A stretch of DNA of 64,000 bases from Vreelandella sp031769195 (GTDB lineage Bacteria > Pseudomonadota > Gammaproteobacteria > Pseudomonadales > Halomonadaceae). The DNA is taken from positions 186,001-250,000 of the forward strand of contig NZ_JAVHNP010000004.1 of the NCBI RefSeq assembly GCF_031769195.1, read 5' to 3'. The notes under the pieces are model-generated. The model saw only the letters and a program-made list of their open reading frames with translations, was not told where the DNA came from and did not search any database. The position numbers were made by a program, and so were the translations under genes. Positions 8,795 to 17,423 of this stretch are shown one piece after another. Numbering within the stretch: the stretch's first letter is position 1; every line of letters begins with the position of its first letter.

Positions 8795-9769
8795 TTAACC
8801 CAGCCGCTCTTCCCTTGGGGTAATACCAAAGTGGTTGCGGTAAGCGGTGGAAAAGTGCGCGCCAGAGGAGAAACCGGTCATTAGGGCGATATCGCCCACC
8901 GGGCGGTCGCTCTCTCTGAGCTGCTTGCGGGCATCTTGCAGACGTAAATCCAAGTAGTAGCGGCTAGGCACTGCCTGCAGGTACTTTTTGAACAGGCGCT
9001 CTAGCTGACGCCGGGAAATCCCCAGGTGCTCAGAAAGCTCCAGCGTCGAGAGCGGCTCTTCGATATTAGCCTCCATCAGCGTCACCGCATCCACCAAGCT
9101 TTGCGGGGCGTGGCCTAAGCGGTTGCGCAGCGGCACGTGCTGGCGCTCATCGGCCAGACGAATACGGTCGCAGACAAACTGCTCGGAGACCTGCTCGGCT
9201 AGGCGCGGGCCGTGGTGTTTGCCAATCAGCGTGAGCATCATATCCATCGCGGCGGTGCCGCCTGCACAGGTTAAGCGGTCACGGTCGATTTCAAACAGCT
9301 GCTGGGAAAGTGTCACTTGGGGGTAGGCCTGGGCGAACGCCTCAAAGCGCTGCCAAGGCAGCGTGGCGCGGTAGCCTTCCAGCAGGCCACAGCGGGCCAA
9401 CACTTCCGTGCCACCGGCCAAACCGCCAAAGGCTACGCCTCGGCCCTGATGGCTACGTAGCCACTCATTGAGTTTCGCAGGCAGTGCATACGGCAGCGGC
9501 GTGGGCGCGCAGATTAATAGTAGATCCAGCGGCCCCAGCGGTGCCCCCAGCGCGTGCTGCGCGATGAGTGAAAGCTGCGCGCCGCTGCGCACGGGTTCTT
9601 CATCCAGGCTAAGGGTCACGGTGTGATACAGCATCTGGCCGCTCAGTTGGTTGGCCATATGTAGCGGTTCAACAGCGCTGGCGTGAGCCAACAGCGAAAA
9701 CCCCGGCAGTAGCACAAACGCCACCCGCCTGCGGTTGCTAGGGGGTGGCGTTAACGTACTAGAATGCAT
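8795..9769 (-). CDS. argR: AraC-family regulator with DJ-1/PfpI-like N-terminal domain, probable ArgR
   Basis: 324 residues: an N-terminal glutamine-amidotransferase-like domain (about 14-180, starting RRVAFVLLPGFSLLAHASAVEP) and a C-terminal AraC-type double helix-turn-helix (about 225-324; LSTLELSEHLGISRRQLERLFKK, then GDIALMTGFSSGAHFSTAYRNHFG). Pseudomonas ArgR, which activates the aru operon and represses arginine synthesis genes in response to arginine, has this architecture and length. The position directly before aruC on the same strand supports that role. Related GbdR/CdhR-type regulators share the fold, so the name rests partly on context. No strong Shine-Dalgarno sequence precedes ATG 9769. 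Confidence 0.82.
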   Translation of the reverse strand: MHSSTLTPPPSNRRRVAFVLLPGFSLLAHASAVEPLHMANQLSGQMLYHTVTLSLDEEPVRSGAQLSLIAQHALGAPLGPLDLLLICAPTPLPYALPAKLNEWLRSHQGRGVAFGGLAGGTEVLARCGLLEGYRATLPWQRFEAFAQAYPQVTLSQQLFEIDRDRLTCAGGTAAMDMMLTLIGKHHGPRLAEQVSEQFVCDRIRLADERQHVPLRNRLGHAPQSLVDAVTLMEANIEEPLSTLELSEHLGISRRQLERLFKKYLQAVPSRYYLDLRLQDARKQLRESDRPVGDIALMTGFSSGAHFSTAYRNHFGITPREERLG

Positions 9770-9915
9770 GTGACTTCGCTGTGCTGCCGATCGCGCTGCA
9801 TGGAAACCGCCGCTGGTTGGCTGGATAAGACGTTCTATTTAAACGCTATCTTACTCAATTGCGCGGTTGAAGGCAGCGCCATGACCACGCAAACAAAAAC
9901 AGGACGCATAAATGC

Positions 9916-9944
9916 AAATTGCCGAGCCCTAGGCCCGGCAATTT
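9916..9944 (-). terminator. Hairpin, likely terminator of the 71-residue protein gene
   Basis: AAATTGCCG pairs with CGGCAATTT over 9 bp, with an 11-nt loop that itself contains GCCCTAGGC. It lies 22 nt past the stop of the minus-strand gene ending at 9966. The T-run on the minus strand is short (TTTGCATTT), so termination strength is uncertain. Confidence 0.5.
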
Positions 9945-9965
9945 ACACAATAACAAGCGCTTCTA

Positions 9966-10181
9966 TTAGCCGCCGCTGTTACCCAGCCCCAACATCACAA
10001 TACCCGCGACTACAATGCCCATAATCACAATGATCAGCGGCAGCATTTTATGCAGGCCGTTGGCGGGCTTTTTTGCTTCAGGCTGCTGATGGGGCTGCGA
10101 GGTTTCGAAATCTTCGGGTAAGCGCTCGCTCAGCACATGCTCTTTCTCTTCTTCCGGGGTTTTGCTTTCTCGGGTATCCAT
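9966..10181 (-). CDS. Small tail-anchored membrane protein, function unknown
   Basis: 71 residues: a charged hydrophilic N-terminal half rich in Glu, Lys and Pro (about residues 1-45) followed by one hydrophobic helix, MLPLIIVIMGIVVAGIVMLGLG (about 46-67), and a three-residue tail. This would place it in the inner membrane with the N-terminal part in the cytoplasm. I do not recognise the family. It stands alone between fabV and the argR-like gene, with a hairpin after it. Confidence 0.6.
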   Translation of the reverse strand: MDTRESKTPEEEKEHVLSERLPEDFETSQPHQQPEAKKPANGLHKMLPLIIVIMGIVVAGIVMLGLGNSGG

Positions 10182-10249
10182 ACGTCACCTCATCCAGTCC
10201 GGTCGATGATCAACAGCGCGGCGGTAAGCGTTACCCGTCGCGCCTCGCC

Positions 10250-11455
10250 TTATAACGTCACGACATCAAACGCCACATCAGGGTTCACGTCAGCGTCGTA
10301 GTCGACATCATCACGCTCGAAGCCAAACAGCTTCAAAAACTCATGCTTGTAACCAGCATAGTCGGTAATAGCGAATAAGTTCTCAGTAGTGACTTCCGGC
10401 CAGAGGTCTTGGCAGGCTTTCTGAACGTCATCACGGAGTTCCCAGTCGTCCAGGCGCAGGCGGCCCTGCTCGTCAGTCGCCATCTCACCAGGCTGGCCAG
10501 AGTAAAGGCGCTCGCCAAACAGGCGGTTCAACTGGTCGATAGTGCCTTCATGCAGGCCCTGCTCTTTCATGATGCGATAGACCATGGCGATGTACAGCGG
10601 CATCACCGGGATCGCGGCGCTGGCCTGAGTAACCACAGACTTGAGCACGGCCACGTTGGCACCACCACCGCTCTCTTTGAGCTTGGTATCAATGGCAGAC
10701 GCTGCGCGGTCCAAGTCTTCTTTGGCTTTACCCAATGCGCCGTGCCAGTAAATCGGCCAGGTGATTTCGGTGCCAATATAGCTAAACGCCACGCTGCGTG
10801 CGCCTTTGGCCAGCACGCCCGCCTCATCCAGCGCGCTCATCCACAGTTCCCAATCTTCGCCGCCCATCACGGTGATGGTGTCGTCAATCTCTTGCTGGGT
10901 AGCGGGCTCTACTTCAGCTTCGATGATGGCGTCTTTGTTGGTATCGATCGCCGTGGCACGGTAGGTGTCGCCAATCGGCTTCAGGCTGGAGCGTTTGACT
11001 TCACCGGTGTCCGGCAGCTTACGCACCGGCGACGCCAGGGAGTAGACCACCAGGTCAATCTCACCCATGTCTTGTTTAATCAGCTCGATGGCTTTTTCCC
11101 GAGCTCCATGGGAGAACGCATCGCCATTGATGGATTTGCTGTACAGACCTTCCTGCTTGGCAAATTTGTCGAATGCCGCGCTGTTGTACCAACCTGCGGT
11201 GCCGGTTTTCTTCTCACTGCTGGGCTTTTCAAAAAAGACACCCAGGGTATCAGCGCCATAACCAAAGGCAGCCGTAATGCGGGCCGCTAAGCCGTAGCCG
11301 CTGGACGCACCAATCACCAGCACCTTTTTAGGACCAGCGCTTTTATCCAAGCCCCGGGCGCGGGTCGCTTCGATCTGCTCGAGAACGTTCTGCTCGCAGC
11401 CTTTCGGATGGGTGGTGGTGCAGATAAAGCCACGCACTTTCGGTTTAATGATCAC
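10250..11455 (-). CDS. fabV: Enoyl-[acyl-carrier-protein] reductase, FabV type
   Basis: FabV reduces trans-2-enoyl-ACP (or -CoA) with NADH in the last step of each fatty-acid elongation cycle, and the family is intrinsically triclosan-tolerant. From GTG 11455 the protein has 401 residues, the family length, and begins VIIKPKVRGFICTTTHPKGC as family members do. AAAGGGG stands 6 nt before the GTG; the frame is open 19 codons further but without family-like sequence. The NADH site VIGASSGYGLAARI and the catalytic Tyr236-x8-Lys245 pair are present. It is not linked to other fab genes here. Confidence 0.96.
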   Translation of the reverse strand: MIIKPKVRGFICTTTHPKGCEQNVLEQIEATRARGLDKSAGPKKVLVIGASSGYGLAARITAAFGYGADTLGVFFEKPSSEKKTGTAGWYNSAAFDKFAKQEGLYSKSINGDAFSHGAREKAIELIKQDMGEIDLVVYSLASPVRKLPDTGEVKRSSLKPIGDTYRATAIDTNKDAIIEAEVEPATQQEIDDTITVMGGEDWELWMSALDEAGVLAKGARSVAFSYIGTEITWPIYWHGALGKAKEDLDRAASAIDTKLKESGGGANVAVLKSVVTQASAAIPVMPLYIAMVYRIMKEQGLHEGTIDQLNRLFGERLYSGQPGEMATDEQGRLRLDDWELRDDVQKACQDLWPEVTTENLFAITDYAGYKHEFLKLFGFERDDVDYDADVNPDVAFDVVTL

Positions 11456-11615
11456 ATTGGACCCCTTTATCAGATGATTATCGCGTTCGGCACGGCGGTG
11501 CCGAGTTACCAATGGGGGTATTCTAGCGGTCTCGGCGCGCCCTGTCCGCTCTTGAGCTTCTCCGCTATTCGCGGCAGGATAGCGGCCTGCCCACCACTTG
11601 CCGACGAGACCTTTG

Positions 11616-11999
11616 ATGAATGCACAGCAGTTAGTCGATGAGCGAGGCGATCTATGGCTTGCACTCGCCCCCCTCTGGCTTGATCGGGAGCCCAGTGAGC
11701 GCGACTACGCCCATATGATTGCGGTGATTGAACAGCACAGCATGACGCTGAAGGAGCTTGAGTGGATGCTGCGCTTAGAGCTGGCGCCGGTGATGTCTCG
11801 CCACCAGCTATCGGTCGCCAGCGAGTGGCGCAAGTTTGATGACTACAAACTGATGAAGCAGTTGGTCAACCACAACATGAAGTTGAAAGGGTGGCGACGT
11901 AAAAGCTGGGCGCTCTTTTCCGGCCTAACCACCATGATGGTTCGTCACCGCTGGACCGAACTCATGCAGCGCCTCATGGTAGCGCGCGGCGAGATGTAG
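11616..11999 (+). CDS. Conserved hypothetical protein, DUF7079-like
   Basis: 127 residues from ATG 11616 (MNAQQLVDERGDLWLALAPLWLD); another ATG lies 18 nt upstream. It is alpha-helical, soluble and rich in Trp and Leu. The pattern ALAPLWLD...IAVIEQHSMTLKELEWMLRLELAPV...SEWRKFDDYKL resembles what I recall of DUF7079 proteins, but I could not check a profile. The function is unknown. It is convergent with the glutathione peroxidase gene, 12 nt apart. Confidence 0.55.
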   Translation: MNAQQLVDERGDLWLALAPLWLDREPSERDYAHMIAVIEQHSMTLKELEWMLRLELAPVMSRHQLSVASEWRKFDDYKLMKQLVNHNMKLKGWRRKSWALFSGLTTMMVRHRWTELMQRLMVARGEM

Positions 12000-12011
12000 C
12001 CGCTTTCGGTA

Positions 12012-12497
12012 TCACTCTTTGTCTAGTGCAGCCTCCAGGGCTAATCGCAGCGTCAGCCCATGATCTTTGGGGCCAAAACGGGCAATCACCTTGCCATCAC
12101 GGCCCACCAGAAACTTGGTGAAATTCCACTTCACCGCTTTGGTGCCTAACACTCCCGGCGCCTCTTGCTTTAGCTGCACAAACAGCGGATGCGCGTCAGC
12201 ACCGTTGACCTTGACCTTCTCCATGAGCGGAAAGTGCACGCCAAATTGCTGCTCACCAAACGCGCAGAAGGCTTCCGCGCTTTCAGGCGATTGGCGCCCA
12301 AACTGGTTACAGGGGAAGCCCAGCACGGTAAACCCGCGATCCCGGTAGCGCTGATAGAGTCCCTCCAGCTCTTTTAACTGCGGAGTAAAACCGCACTGGC
12401 TGGCCACATTGACCACCAATAGCACCTGCCCACGCAGGGCGCGCAGGTTAAAGGGCTTACCTTGGTGGGTATAACAATCCTGCTCGTAAATCGTCAT
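12012..12497 (-). CDS. Glutathione peroxidase-family thiol peroxidase
   Basis: 161 residues with the family landmarks: NVASQCGFTPQL containing the peroxidatic cysteine at residue 35, GFPCNQFGRQSPES with the conserved Gln/Asn region and a likely resolving cysteine, and VKWNFTKFLVGRDG with the catalytic Trp and Asn. It reduces hydrogen peroxide and organic hydroperoxides; bacterial cysteine forms of this kind (such as BtuE) usually prefer thioredoxin to glutathione. It has no signal peptide, so it should be cytoplasmic. It is a single gene. Confidence 0.93.
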   Translation of the reverse strand: MTIYEQDCYTHQGKPFNLRALRGQVLLVVNVASQCGFTPQLKELEGLYQRYRDRGFTVLGFPCNQFGRQSPESAEAFCAFGEQQFGVHFPLMEKVKVNGADAHPLFVQLKQEAPGVLGTKAVKWNFTKFLVGRDGKVIARFGPKDHGLTLRLALEAALDKE

Positions 12498-12572
12498 CGC
12501 CAGGCCTCAACATGCCTTGATCAGCATACACCCTACCTTGCCATGACAGCGGTAATGGCACCAGCGCAGAAA

Positions 12573-13190
12573 TTAAATGATGGGACCCGCCACCACACGC
12601 AACGCTAAAGCGATCAACAGCACGCCAGTGATGCGGTTAATCCAGTGGGCGTGGCGCTGAAGCCACGGCAGCACCCGAGAGTGGGAGAGCCCTACGGCCA
12701 CCAGCACGTACCAGCCCCCATCAATAATAATAGCCGTGGCCACGATAATCGCCTTGGCCAGCAGGCTCATTTCTGGGGTAACAAACTGGCTCAATAGCGC
12801 CACAAAAAAGATGATGAGCTTAGGGTTACCCAAGGCCACCAACACGGCCTCTTTGGCCGCTTGGCGCGGCGTGGTGGCCACCGCGCTGGGTGACAACGCA
12901 CCACCGCGCCCAGCCCGTAACGCCTTAATGCCCAGCCACGCCAAATACGCCGCACCGCACCAGGTAATCACCTGAAATAACTCAGGGAAATTCGCCATCA
13001 CTGCGCCTAACCCCAACACGGTTAACAGCGCATAAAAGCCCACCCCCAACGCATGAAAGATGGCGGCAGTAATGCCGGGCATGCGGCCACCCCCTAAGGT
13101 GTGGCGTAGTACCAGCGCCAAGCTAGGACCCGGCGACATAGCGCCCATGGCGCAGATAGCAGCCAGCGAAAGCCAGAGTGTCAGCGGCAT
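12573..13190 (-). CDS. LysE/RhtB family amino-acid exporter
   Basis: From ATG 13190 the protein has 205 residues and about six membrane helices. The N-terminal MSPGPSLALVLRHTLGGGRMPGI is the LysE/RhtB signature. AGGAAGGAAACA lies directly before the ATG, which decides against the ATG 48 nt upstream. Family members export amino acids such as homoserine, threonine, lysine or leucine. The substrate cannot be told from the sequence or from the neighbours, glutathione peroxidase and the YebC-like protein. Confidence 0.88.
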   Translation of the reverse strand: MPLTLWLSLAAICAMGAMSPGPSLALVLRHTLGGGRMPGITAAIFHALGVGFYALLTVLGLGAVMANFPELFQVITWCGAAYLAWLGIKALRAGRGGALSPSAVATTPRQAAKEAVLVALGNPKLIIFFVALLSQFVTPEMSLLAKAIIVATAIIIDGGWYVLVAVGLSHSRVLPWLQRHAHWINRITGVLLIALALRVVAGPII

Positions 13191-13423
13191 TGTTTCCTTC
13201 CTGAAAGATGTTGTTATCCGCTGGCCAGTATACGCCAAGGGTAGGCTTCTAGGTGGCCCATGACGGGGCAGGCAGAAGCGGCTTCTCTACTTAGCGCTAG
13301 TGAAACCGCGAAGACGCTTAAATAACGCTGTTAGCATGGTACGCTGTTGGGTAAAATTTTCCCTTTTTTGAACACGATGACGCCTGTCATGCAGGCGGTT
13401 CATGGCGGATAAAGGACTTCGAT

Positions 13424-14155
13424 ATGGGTAGGGCGTTTCAAAACCGTAAGGAATCCATGGCCAAAACGGCCGCTGCGAAAACCAAGGTTTACAGCAAATA
13501 CGGACGCGAAATTTACGTTTGTGCCAAAGCGGGCGGCACAGATCCTAACGGCAACCTGACGCTGCGCGGCCTAATGGAACGCGCTAAAAAAGATCAGGTA
13601 CCGTCTCACGTCATCGAAAAAGCCTTGGATAAAGCCAGCGGTGCAGGCGGCGAAGACTTCGCCACGGCGCGCTACGAGGGCTTTGGCCCCGGTAATGCCA
13701 TGGTGATTGTCGACTGCCTCACCGATAACCCCAACCGCACCTTTGGCGATGTGCGCGGCTGCTTTACCAAAACCAAAAGCAAAATTGGCACGCCGGGCAG
13801 CGTAAGCCACATGTTCGACCACTGCGCGATTTTCTCCTTTAACGGCAGCGATGAAGATGCCGTACTGGAAGCGTTGATGGAAGCCGATGTGGATGTGACC
13901 GACATTGAGCAGGAAGAAGGCCGCATTACGGTGTTTGCTCCCCACACCGACTACGCCAAAGCCAAGCAGGCGCTGCTGGATGCGTTCGGCGAAATCGACT
14001 TTGAAGTTGACGAAATCCAGTTTCTGCCACAAGCCACCACGCCGATTGCAGGCGATGACGTGGCCTTGTTTGAAAAATTCCTGGGTATGCTGGAAGAGCT
14101 AGACGACGTGCAGAACGTCTTCCATAGCGCGGAGCTTCCCGAAGAGAACGCCTAA
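13424..14155 (+). CDS. YebC/PmpR family protein, YeeN-like paralogue
   Basis: 243 residues beginning MGRAFQNRKESMAKTAAAK, followed by VYSKYGREIYVCAKAGG and later ARYEGFGPGNAMVIVDCLTDNPNRT, all typical of the YebC/TACO1 family. Members bind DNA as regulators, and recent work on YebC describes a role in translating proline-rich stretches. The diverged IYVCAKAGGTDPNGN...L segment and the sequence overall resemble the YeeN branch more than YebC of the ruvC-linked kind. AAGGA precedes ATG 13424 at 7 nt. It is convergent with the DUF429-like gene, 4 nt apart. Confidence 0.85.
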   Translation: MGRAFQNRKESMAKTAAAKTKVYSKYGREIYVCAKAGGTDPNGNLTLRGLMERAKKDQVPSHVIEKALDKASGAGGEDFATARYEGFGPGNAMVIVDCLTDNPNRTFGDVRGCFTKTKSKIGTPGSVSHMFDHCAIFSFNGSDEDAVLEALMEADVDVTDIEQEEGRITVFAPHTDYAKAKQALLDAFGEIDFEVDEIQFLPQATTPIAGDDVALFEKFLGMLEELDDVQNVFHSAELPEENA

Positions 14156-14159
14156 ACGA

Positions 14160-14918
14160 CTACGCGTTTAACGCATCCTTCGGCACAAAGATCCACCCTT
14201 CGGCCGCTGGCATCTCTGCTGGCGGCCAAGCCACGCTCTCTTTGGCATGCTCCAAGCTCCATGCCAGTAGCGCACAGTGCCAAGCATCGTGGATATCTTG
14301 CTGCTTCGGCGTTGGTTGATGAAGCATGGCGTGTAGGGTTGCAGGCATGTGCACACGCTGACGCAGCGCTGCAAATTCGGCAGACCGCTTAGCGGGCGAC
14401 GGATAACCCTCAACCGCACACAGCTCCCCCGCCCCCGACTGCCACTGCCCACAGGCCGCTATGTGCGGGGCAAAGCGTGCTAGAAAATGCATGCCTTTCG
14501 TGGCTTGGCTGCCAATCATATCTTTAATCGGCGACAGCGGCGTGATTCCCCGGGAGAATAGCCAGCGTTCAGTTTCCCGATACAGGTAAGGGTTATCCTG
14601 GGAGCGGCCCAGCGTATCCACTGCCTCTCCACGGGCAAGCGCTAGGAGCGCCTGAGGAAGCGCTAACGGCGTATCAATGGCCACCACTACCCGCTCATGG
14701 CCACTGCCCTCGTGTTGGCACAGCGCCAGCAGCCTCTGGATAACATCACGACTACAGCTAGCGTCGTTCAGTGTGACGCGCAGGTTGCCCCGCCACGGCG
14801 TGCCTATCACGTTGAGTGCTTCATCCAGCACCACCAGTGCATCGCGGCTGGCAGGGTTGTTGTCGCAGTTCCAGCCGCCCACGTCCCAACCCATATAGAG
14901 TGTTGTGGGTGATGTCAT
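14160..14918 (-). CDS. DUF429-like protein with a predicted RNase H-type fold
   Basis: 252 residues. Acidic positions spaced as in an RNase H-like fold are visible: GWDVGG near the start, VVVAIDTPLALP in the middle, VEGYPSPAK and QDIHDAWHCALLAW toward the end. This fits DUF429 proteins, which are predicted nucleases of unknown substrate. I base this on motifs only. Its start overlaps the stop of the MscS channel gene by one base (TAATG), so it is the third gene of a coupled set and may act with the two upstream products. Confidence 0.55.
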   Translation of the reverse strand: MTSPTTLYMGWDVGGWNCDNNPASRDALVVLDEALNVIGTPWRGNLRVTLNDASCSRDVIQRLLALCQHEGSGHERVVVAIDTPLALPQALLALARGEAVDTLGRSQDNPYLYRETERWLFSRGITPLSPIKDMIGSQATKGMHFLARFAPHIAACGQWQSGAGELCAVEGYPSPAKRSAEFAALRQRVHMPATLHAMLHQPTPKQQDIHDAWHCALLAWSLEHAKESVAWPPAEMPAAEGWIFVPKDALNA

Positions 14919-15745
14919 TAGTGGGCAGCGCCTCGCGCATCTAGTGCCGCATCCGGTGGTAGCAGTGCCGGTGTAATACCAGCAGCGCTTAGCACCGCTT
15001 TACCTCGCACCGTGAGGTCGGTGATAAACAGAAACTGCTGACGTGGGTCGACCGGGTACGCGCGAATACGGTAATGGGTGCCCCAGGGCTTCTCCTCCGC
15101 CACCACAATAATGGGTTCATCAAACTTTAAGTAGGCGCTAGTGAGTGCCACATCGCGTAGCGCCTTGCGTACCCAGCCAGCCTCATGCTCAGGATGAAGA
15201 TAAAAACTCGCCACGCACTGGAGGCTAGTGCCGCCGTTGTTGGCGTTATAGATGGCGGTGTCCCACAGTTTTAAGTGCGGCACGGCCACGAGGTCATCGT
15301 CCGGGGTTTGGACCTCTACGGTACGCATCCCTACGTGCTTTACTTCGCCGTAAGTGCCTTCAATATTCACCCAATCGCCGGGGCGATACGGCAGCTCCAC
15401 CGCCGACACAACCCCAGCAATCAGGCTGCTCACATAATCTTTCAGGGCGAAGCCAATGGCCAAGCCAATGGCTCCCAGTAGCGTCACCATATTGCGCAGC
15501 GACGGCTCAATAATAATCGGCACGGCAATGGCCAGTGCGGCGATCAAAATGATGAGCCGAGTGAGCGGCACCAGCGCAAAAACTCGAAAGCGCACCTGAC
15601 CATGCAGTCGGTTGGCTAGCCAGTTGAGTCCTCGCTGGCTGGCAATAATCAGCAAGAGCGTGCTGACTAAAATCACCCCGAGCGTTATCAACGCTTGGCT
15701 ATCAATATCGTTAAACAGCTTGGCGTACTGCTCTTGATCGTCCAT
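14918..15745 (-). CDS. Small mechanosensitive channel (MscS family)
   Basis: 275 residues. Three N-terminal membrane helices (about 18-36, 55-78 and 88-112) precede the pore-lining helix and beta domain: LLGAIGLAIGFALKDYVSSLIAGVVSAVELPYRPGDWVNIEGTYGEVKHVGMRTVEVQTPDDD is a clear MscS core. Such channels open under membrane tension on hypo-osmotic shock and release solutes, which is relevant in a halophile. The gene is 8 nt downstream of the 391-residue protein gene and overlaps the DUF429-like gene, so it is the middle gene of a three-gene unit. Confidence 0.92.
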   Translation of the reverse strand: MDDQEQYAKLFNDIDSQALITLGVILVSTLLLIIASQRGLNWLANRLHGQVRFRVFALVPLTRLIILIAALAIAVPIIIEPSLRNMVTLLGAIGLAIGFALKDYVSSLIAGVVSAVELPYRPGDWVNIEGTYGEVKHVGMRTVEVQTPDDDLVAVPHLKLWDTAIYNANNGGTSLQCVASFYLHPEHEAGWVRKALRDVALTSAYLKFDEPIIVVAEEKPWGTHYRIRAYPVDPRQQFLFITDLTVRGKAVLSAAGITPALLPPDAALDARGAAH

Positions 15746-15753
15746 CAGCGCTC

Positions 15754-16929
15754 CTAAAGCGGGTCCACCAGATAATTACGTGACTCAAGCAGTTGCCGCA
15801 CGCTGGCATAGCTTAGCGGCGCCACCTGCCAACGGCCCTGCTGATGGCTGAGAATGCCTCGCCTTGCCAGAGCAAAACGTGCGTTTAACGCCTCATGATC
15901 TGAAAACGGCAACACGTGCTTTAACGCGTGATCTTCCAGCCCCCCATGAATTAGCAGGGTATGCAGCAGCAGCGTTGCTAGATCACCGGTATCCGCTGGC
16001 AGTTCAGCGTCGGCCAGGGCATCTAATAGCCATAGTTCCTGGGAGGTATCGCGGGGTGCTTTTTCGCTTTGCTGGGCGCTACTATCGCCGTCATCGGCAG
16101 GCTCCCGCAGCCGTTCCCGCCAGTAGTGCCAAGCAATGCCCAGGTGCCCTCGACAGTGTGCCGCTAAGCGCTGCAGCTCTTTGAACACCGCTTTTTGGTC
16201 ACTCTCACTAATCAGGATGGGCTTGCCGGTGCGGGTGCTGTATACCGTTGGGCACTCCCCTGCTGCATTGGAAAAGTAGTCCGCCAGCTGCTCCCCCTCT
16301 ACGCCCTGCAGCGTTAACACAGGCACGCCCTCCAGCCCCACAGCATGCTGCAGGTAGGCGTAGGTCCAGCTGTCGCAGCCCATCACGCTCTGCCCTAAAC
16401 GACCGCTTAACGCGCGCTCAAGTAAATCACGCACACCCTGCAACCCATGGGTATGGCGTAAGAAATGACGCTCCAGCGCGGGAATCGCCCAGCGCTTTGT
16501 TTGGGTTGCACTGTCGACCCACGCCAAGCTTCCTTCCACCAGCTCTTTTAACGTGGGCGCGGTCAGGCAGTGCGCCCCTTGCTGCTCGGCCCAATGGCTC
16601 ACTACCGCACTGTGCCCACCGTGGGGCGGCGAGATAAACAGAACCACGGGGGCATCATGGTAGAGCTTTAGCGCCTGCTCTAAGCGCGCAGCGGCGGGCC
16701 TCCAATCAATTGAAGGTGCCACGTGCGCCAGCTTAATTTCAGGCAGCGCACGTAGTTCGCTCTCCTGTTTCGCTTGGCGCTCAGAAGCTTCTCTGCCAAT
16801 CATCCAGGTGGTCGCTGCCCGCCAACTGCGACGCCACTGGCTTGCTTGGGTGCGCTCGGGAGTTTGAAAGGCGTCTAGTGTCACCACATCCCATGGCGAT
16901 AAAGCCGCCTTCGTTGAGCCTTGCGCCAT
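15754..16929 (-). CDS. Degenerate AAA/STAND-like protein with possible C-terminal winged helix
   Basis: 391 residues, not confidently recognised. A beta-strand followed by a loop, VVLFISPPHGGHSAV at residues 95-109, looks like a P-loop in which the lysine is replaced by His106; I could not find a clear Walker B. The last 50 residues (FALARRGILSHQQGRWQVAPLSYASVRQLLE) resemble a winged helix at the end of an ATPase lid. There is no signal peptide or membrane segment. It is the first gene of the unit with MscS and the DUF429-like protein, so it may be a cytoplasmic partner of the channel. This is inference. Confidence 0.4.
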   Translation of the reverse strand: MAQGSTKAALSPWDVVTLDAFQTPERTQASQWRRSWRAATTWMIGREASERQAKQESELRALPEIKLAHVAPSIDWRPAAARLEQALKLYHDAPVVLFISPPHGGHSAVVSHWAEQQGAHCLTAPTLKELVEGSLAWVDSATQTKRWAIPALERHFLRHTHGLQGVRDLLERALSGRLGQSVMGCDSWTYAYLQHAVGLEGVPVLTLQGVEGEQLADYFSNAAGECPTVYSTRTGKPILISESDQKAVFKELQRLAAHCRGHLGIAWHYWRERLREPADDGDSSAQQSEKAPRDTSQELWLLDALADAELPADTGDLATLLLHTLLIHGGLEDHALKHVLPFSDHEALNARFALARRGILSHQQGRWQVAPLSYASVRQLLESRNYLVDPL

Positions 16930-17067
16930 ATCCCGCCTCAGATTCGTTAACTATATTAAGGTTAGCATGCCCTATGCTGGCCCCTCTGGGCTAGCCGAAC
17001 TTATCGACTAGAATAAAGTCGTTATAGGTAGACAACTCACACGTAGAGCGATGCGCAGGAGGCAACG

Positions 17068-17334
17068 ATGAGCGTGGTTAACGTCACTATGGCAGAACTA
17101 CACGAGAAGCTTGCAAAGTGCATTGCGGGTGAGCGGGTTCTCATTGAGCAAGAAGGGAATCGGTTTAGCGGTCGGATTCAGCACGTTGGGGTCATGGGGG
17201 TAAAAGTCATTCCTGAAACCGTGATTAAAAACAGTACCGGCGACCCTGGGGATATGGATGGCGTCACAGTGCCTTACGATGATATTTGGGAGCTTGAAGT
17301 CAAGGGTGTGGTCTTTAGCCGACTGGATGAGTAG
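17068..17334 (+). CDS. Small conserved hypothetical protein
   Basis: 88 residues, soluble, probably a small beta-rich domain (VLIEQEGNRFSGRIQHVGVMGVKVIPETVI). A strong GGAGG precedes ATG 17068 by 5 nt. I do not recognise a family. It is divergent from the 391-residue gene and followed by a bidirectional terminator, so it is expressed as a single gene. Confidence 0.6.
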   Translation: MSVVNVTMAELHEKLAKCIAGERVLIEQEGNRFSGRIQHVGVMGVKVIPETVIKNSTGDPGDMDGVTVPYDDIWELEVKGVVFSRLDE

Positions 17335-17374
17335 CTGTAGTATTCATTACTGTGCTGTTAATGCCCTCTTCAAA

Positions 17375-17409
17375 CAACAGCGCGCCTACCCAAGGTAGGC
17401 GCGCTGTTG
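17375..17409. terminator. Perfect 16-bp stem between convergent genes
   Basis: CAACAGCGCGCCTACC and its exact complement enclose a 3-nt loop (CAA). It lies between the stop of the 88-residue gene and the stop of the convergent oxidoreductase gene. T-runs are short on both sides (TTTG on the minus strand), but the stem is very stable and suits a two-way terminator. Confidence 0.75.
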
Positions 17410-17423
17410 TGTCAGTTGCCCGG

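Noticed and set aside
10409..11290. 293-codon plus-strand open frame opposite fabV
   Set aside because: fabV on the other strand has catalytic residues and the family length; the antisense frame has no protein-like features.
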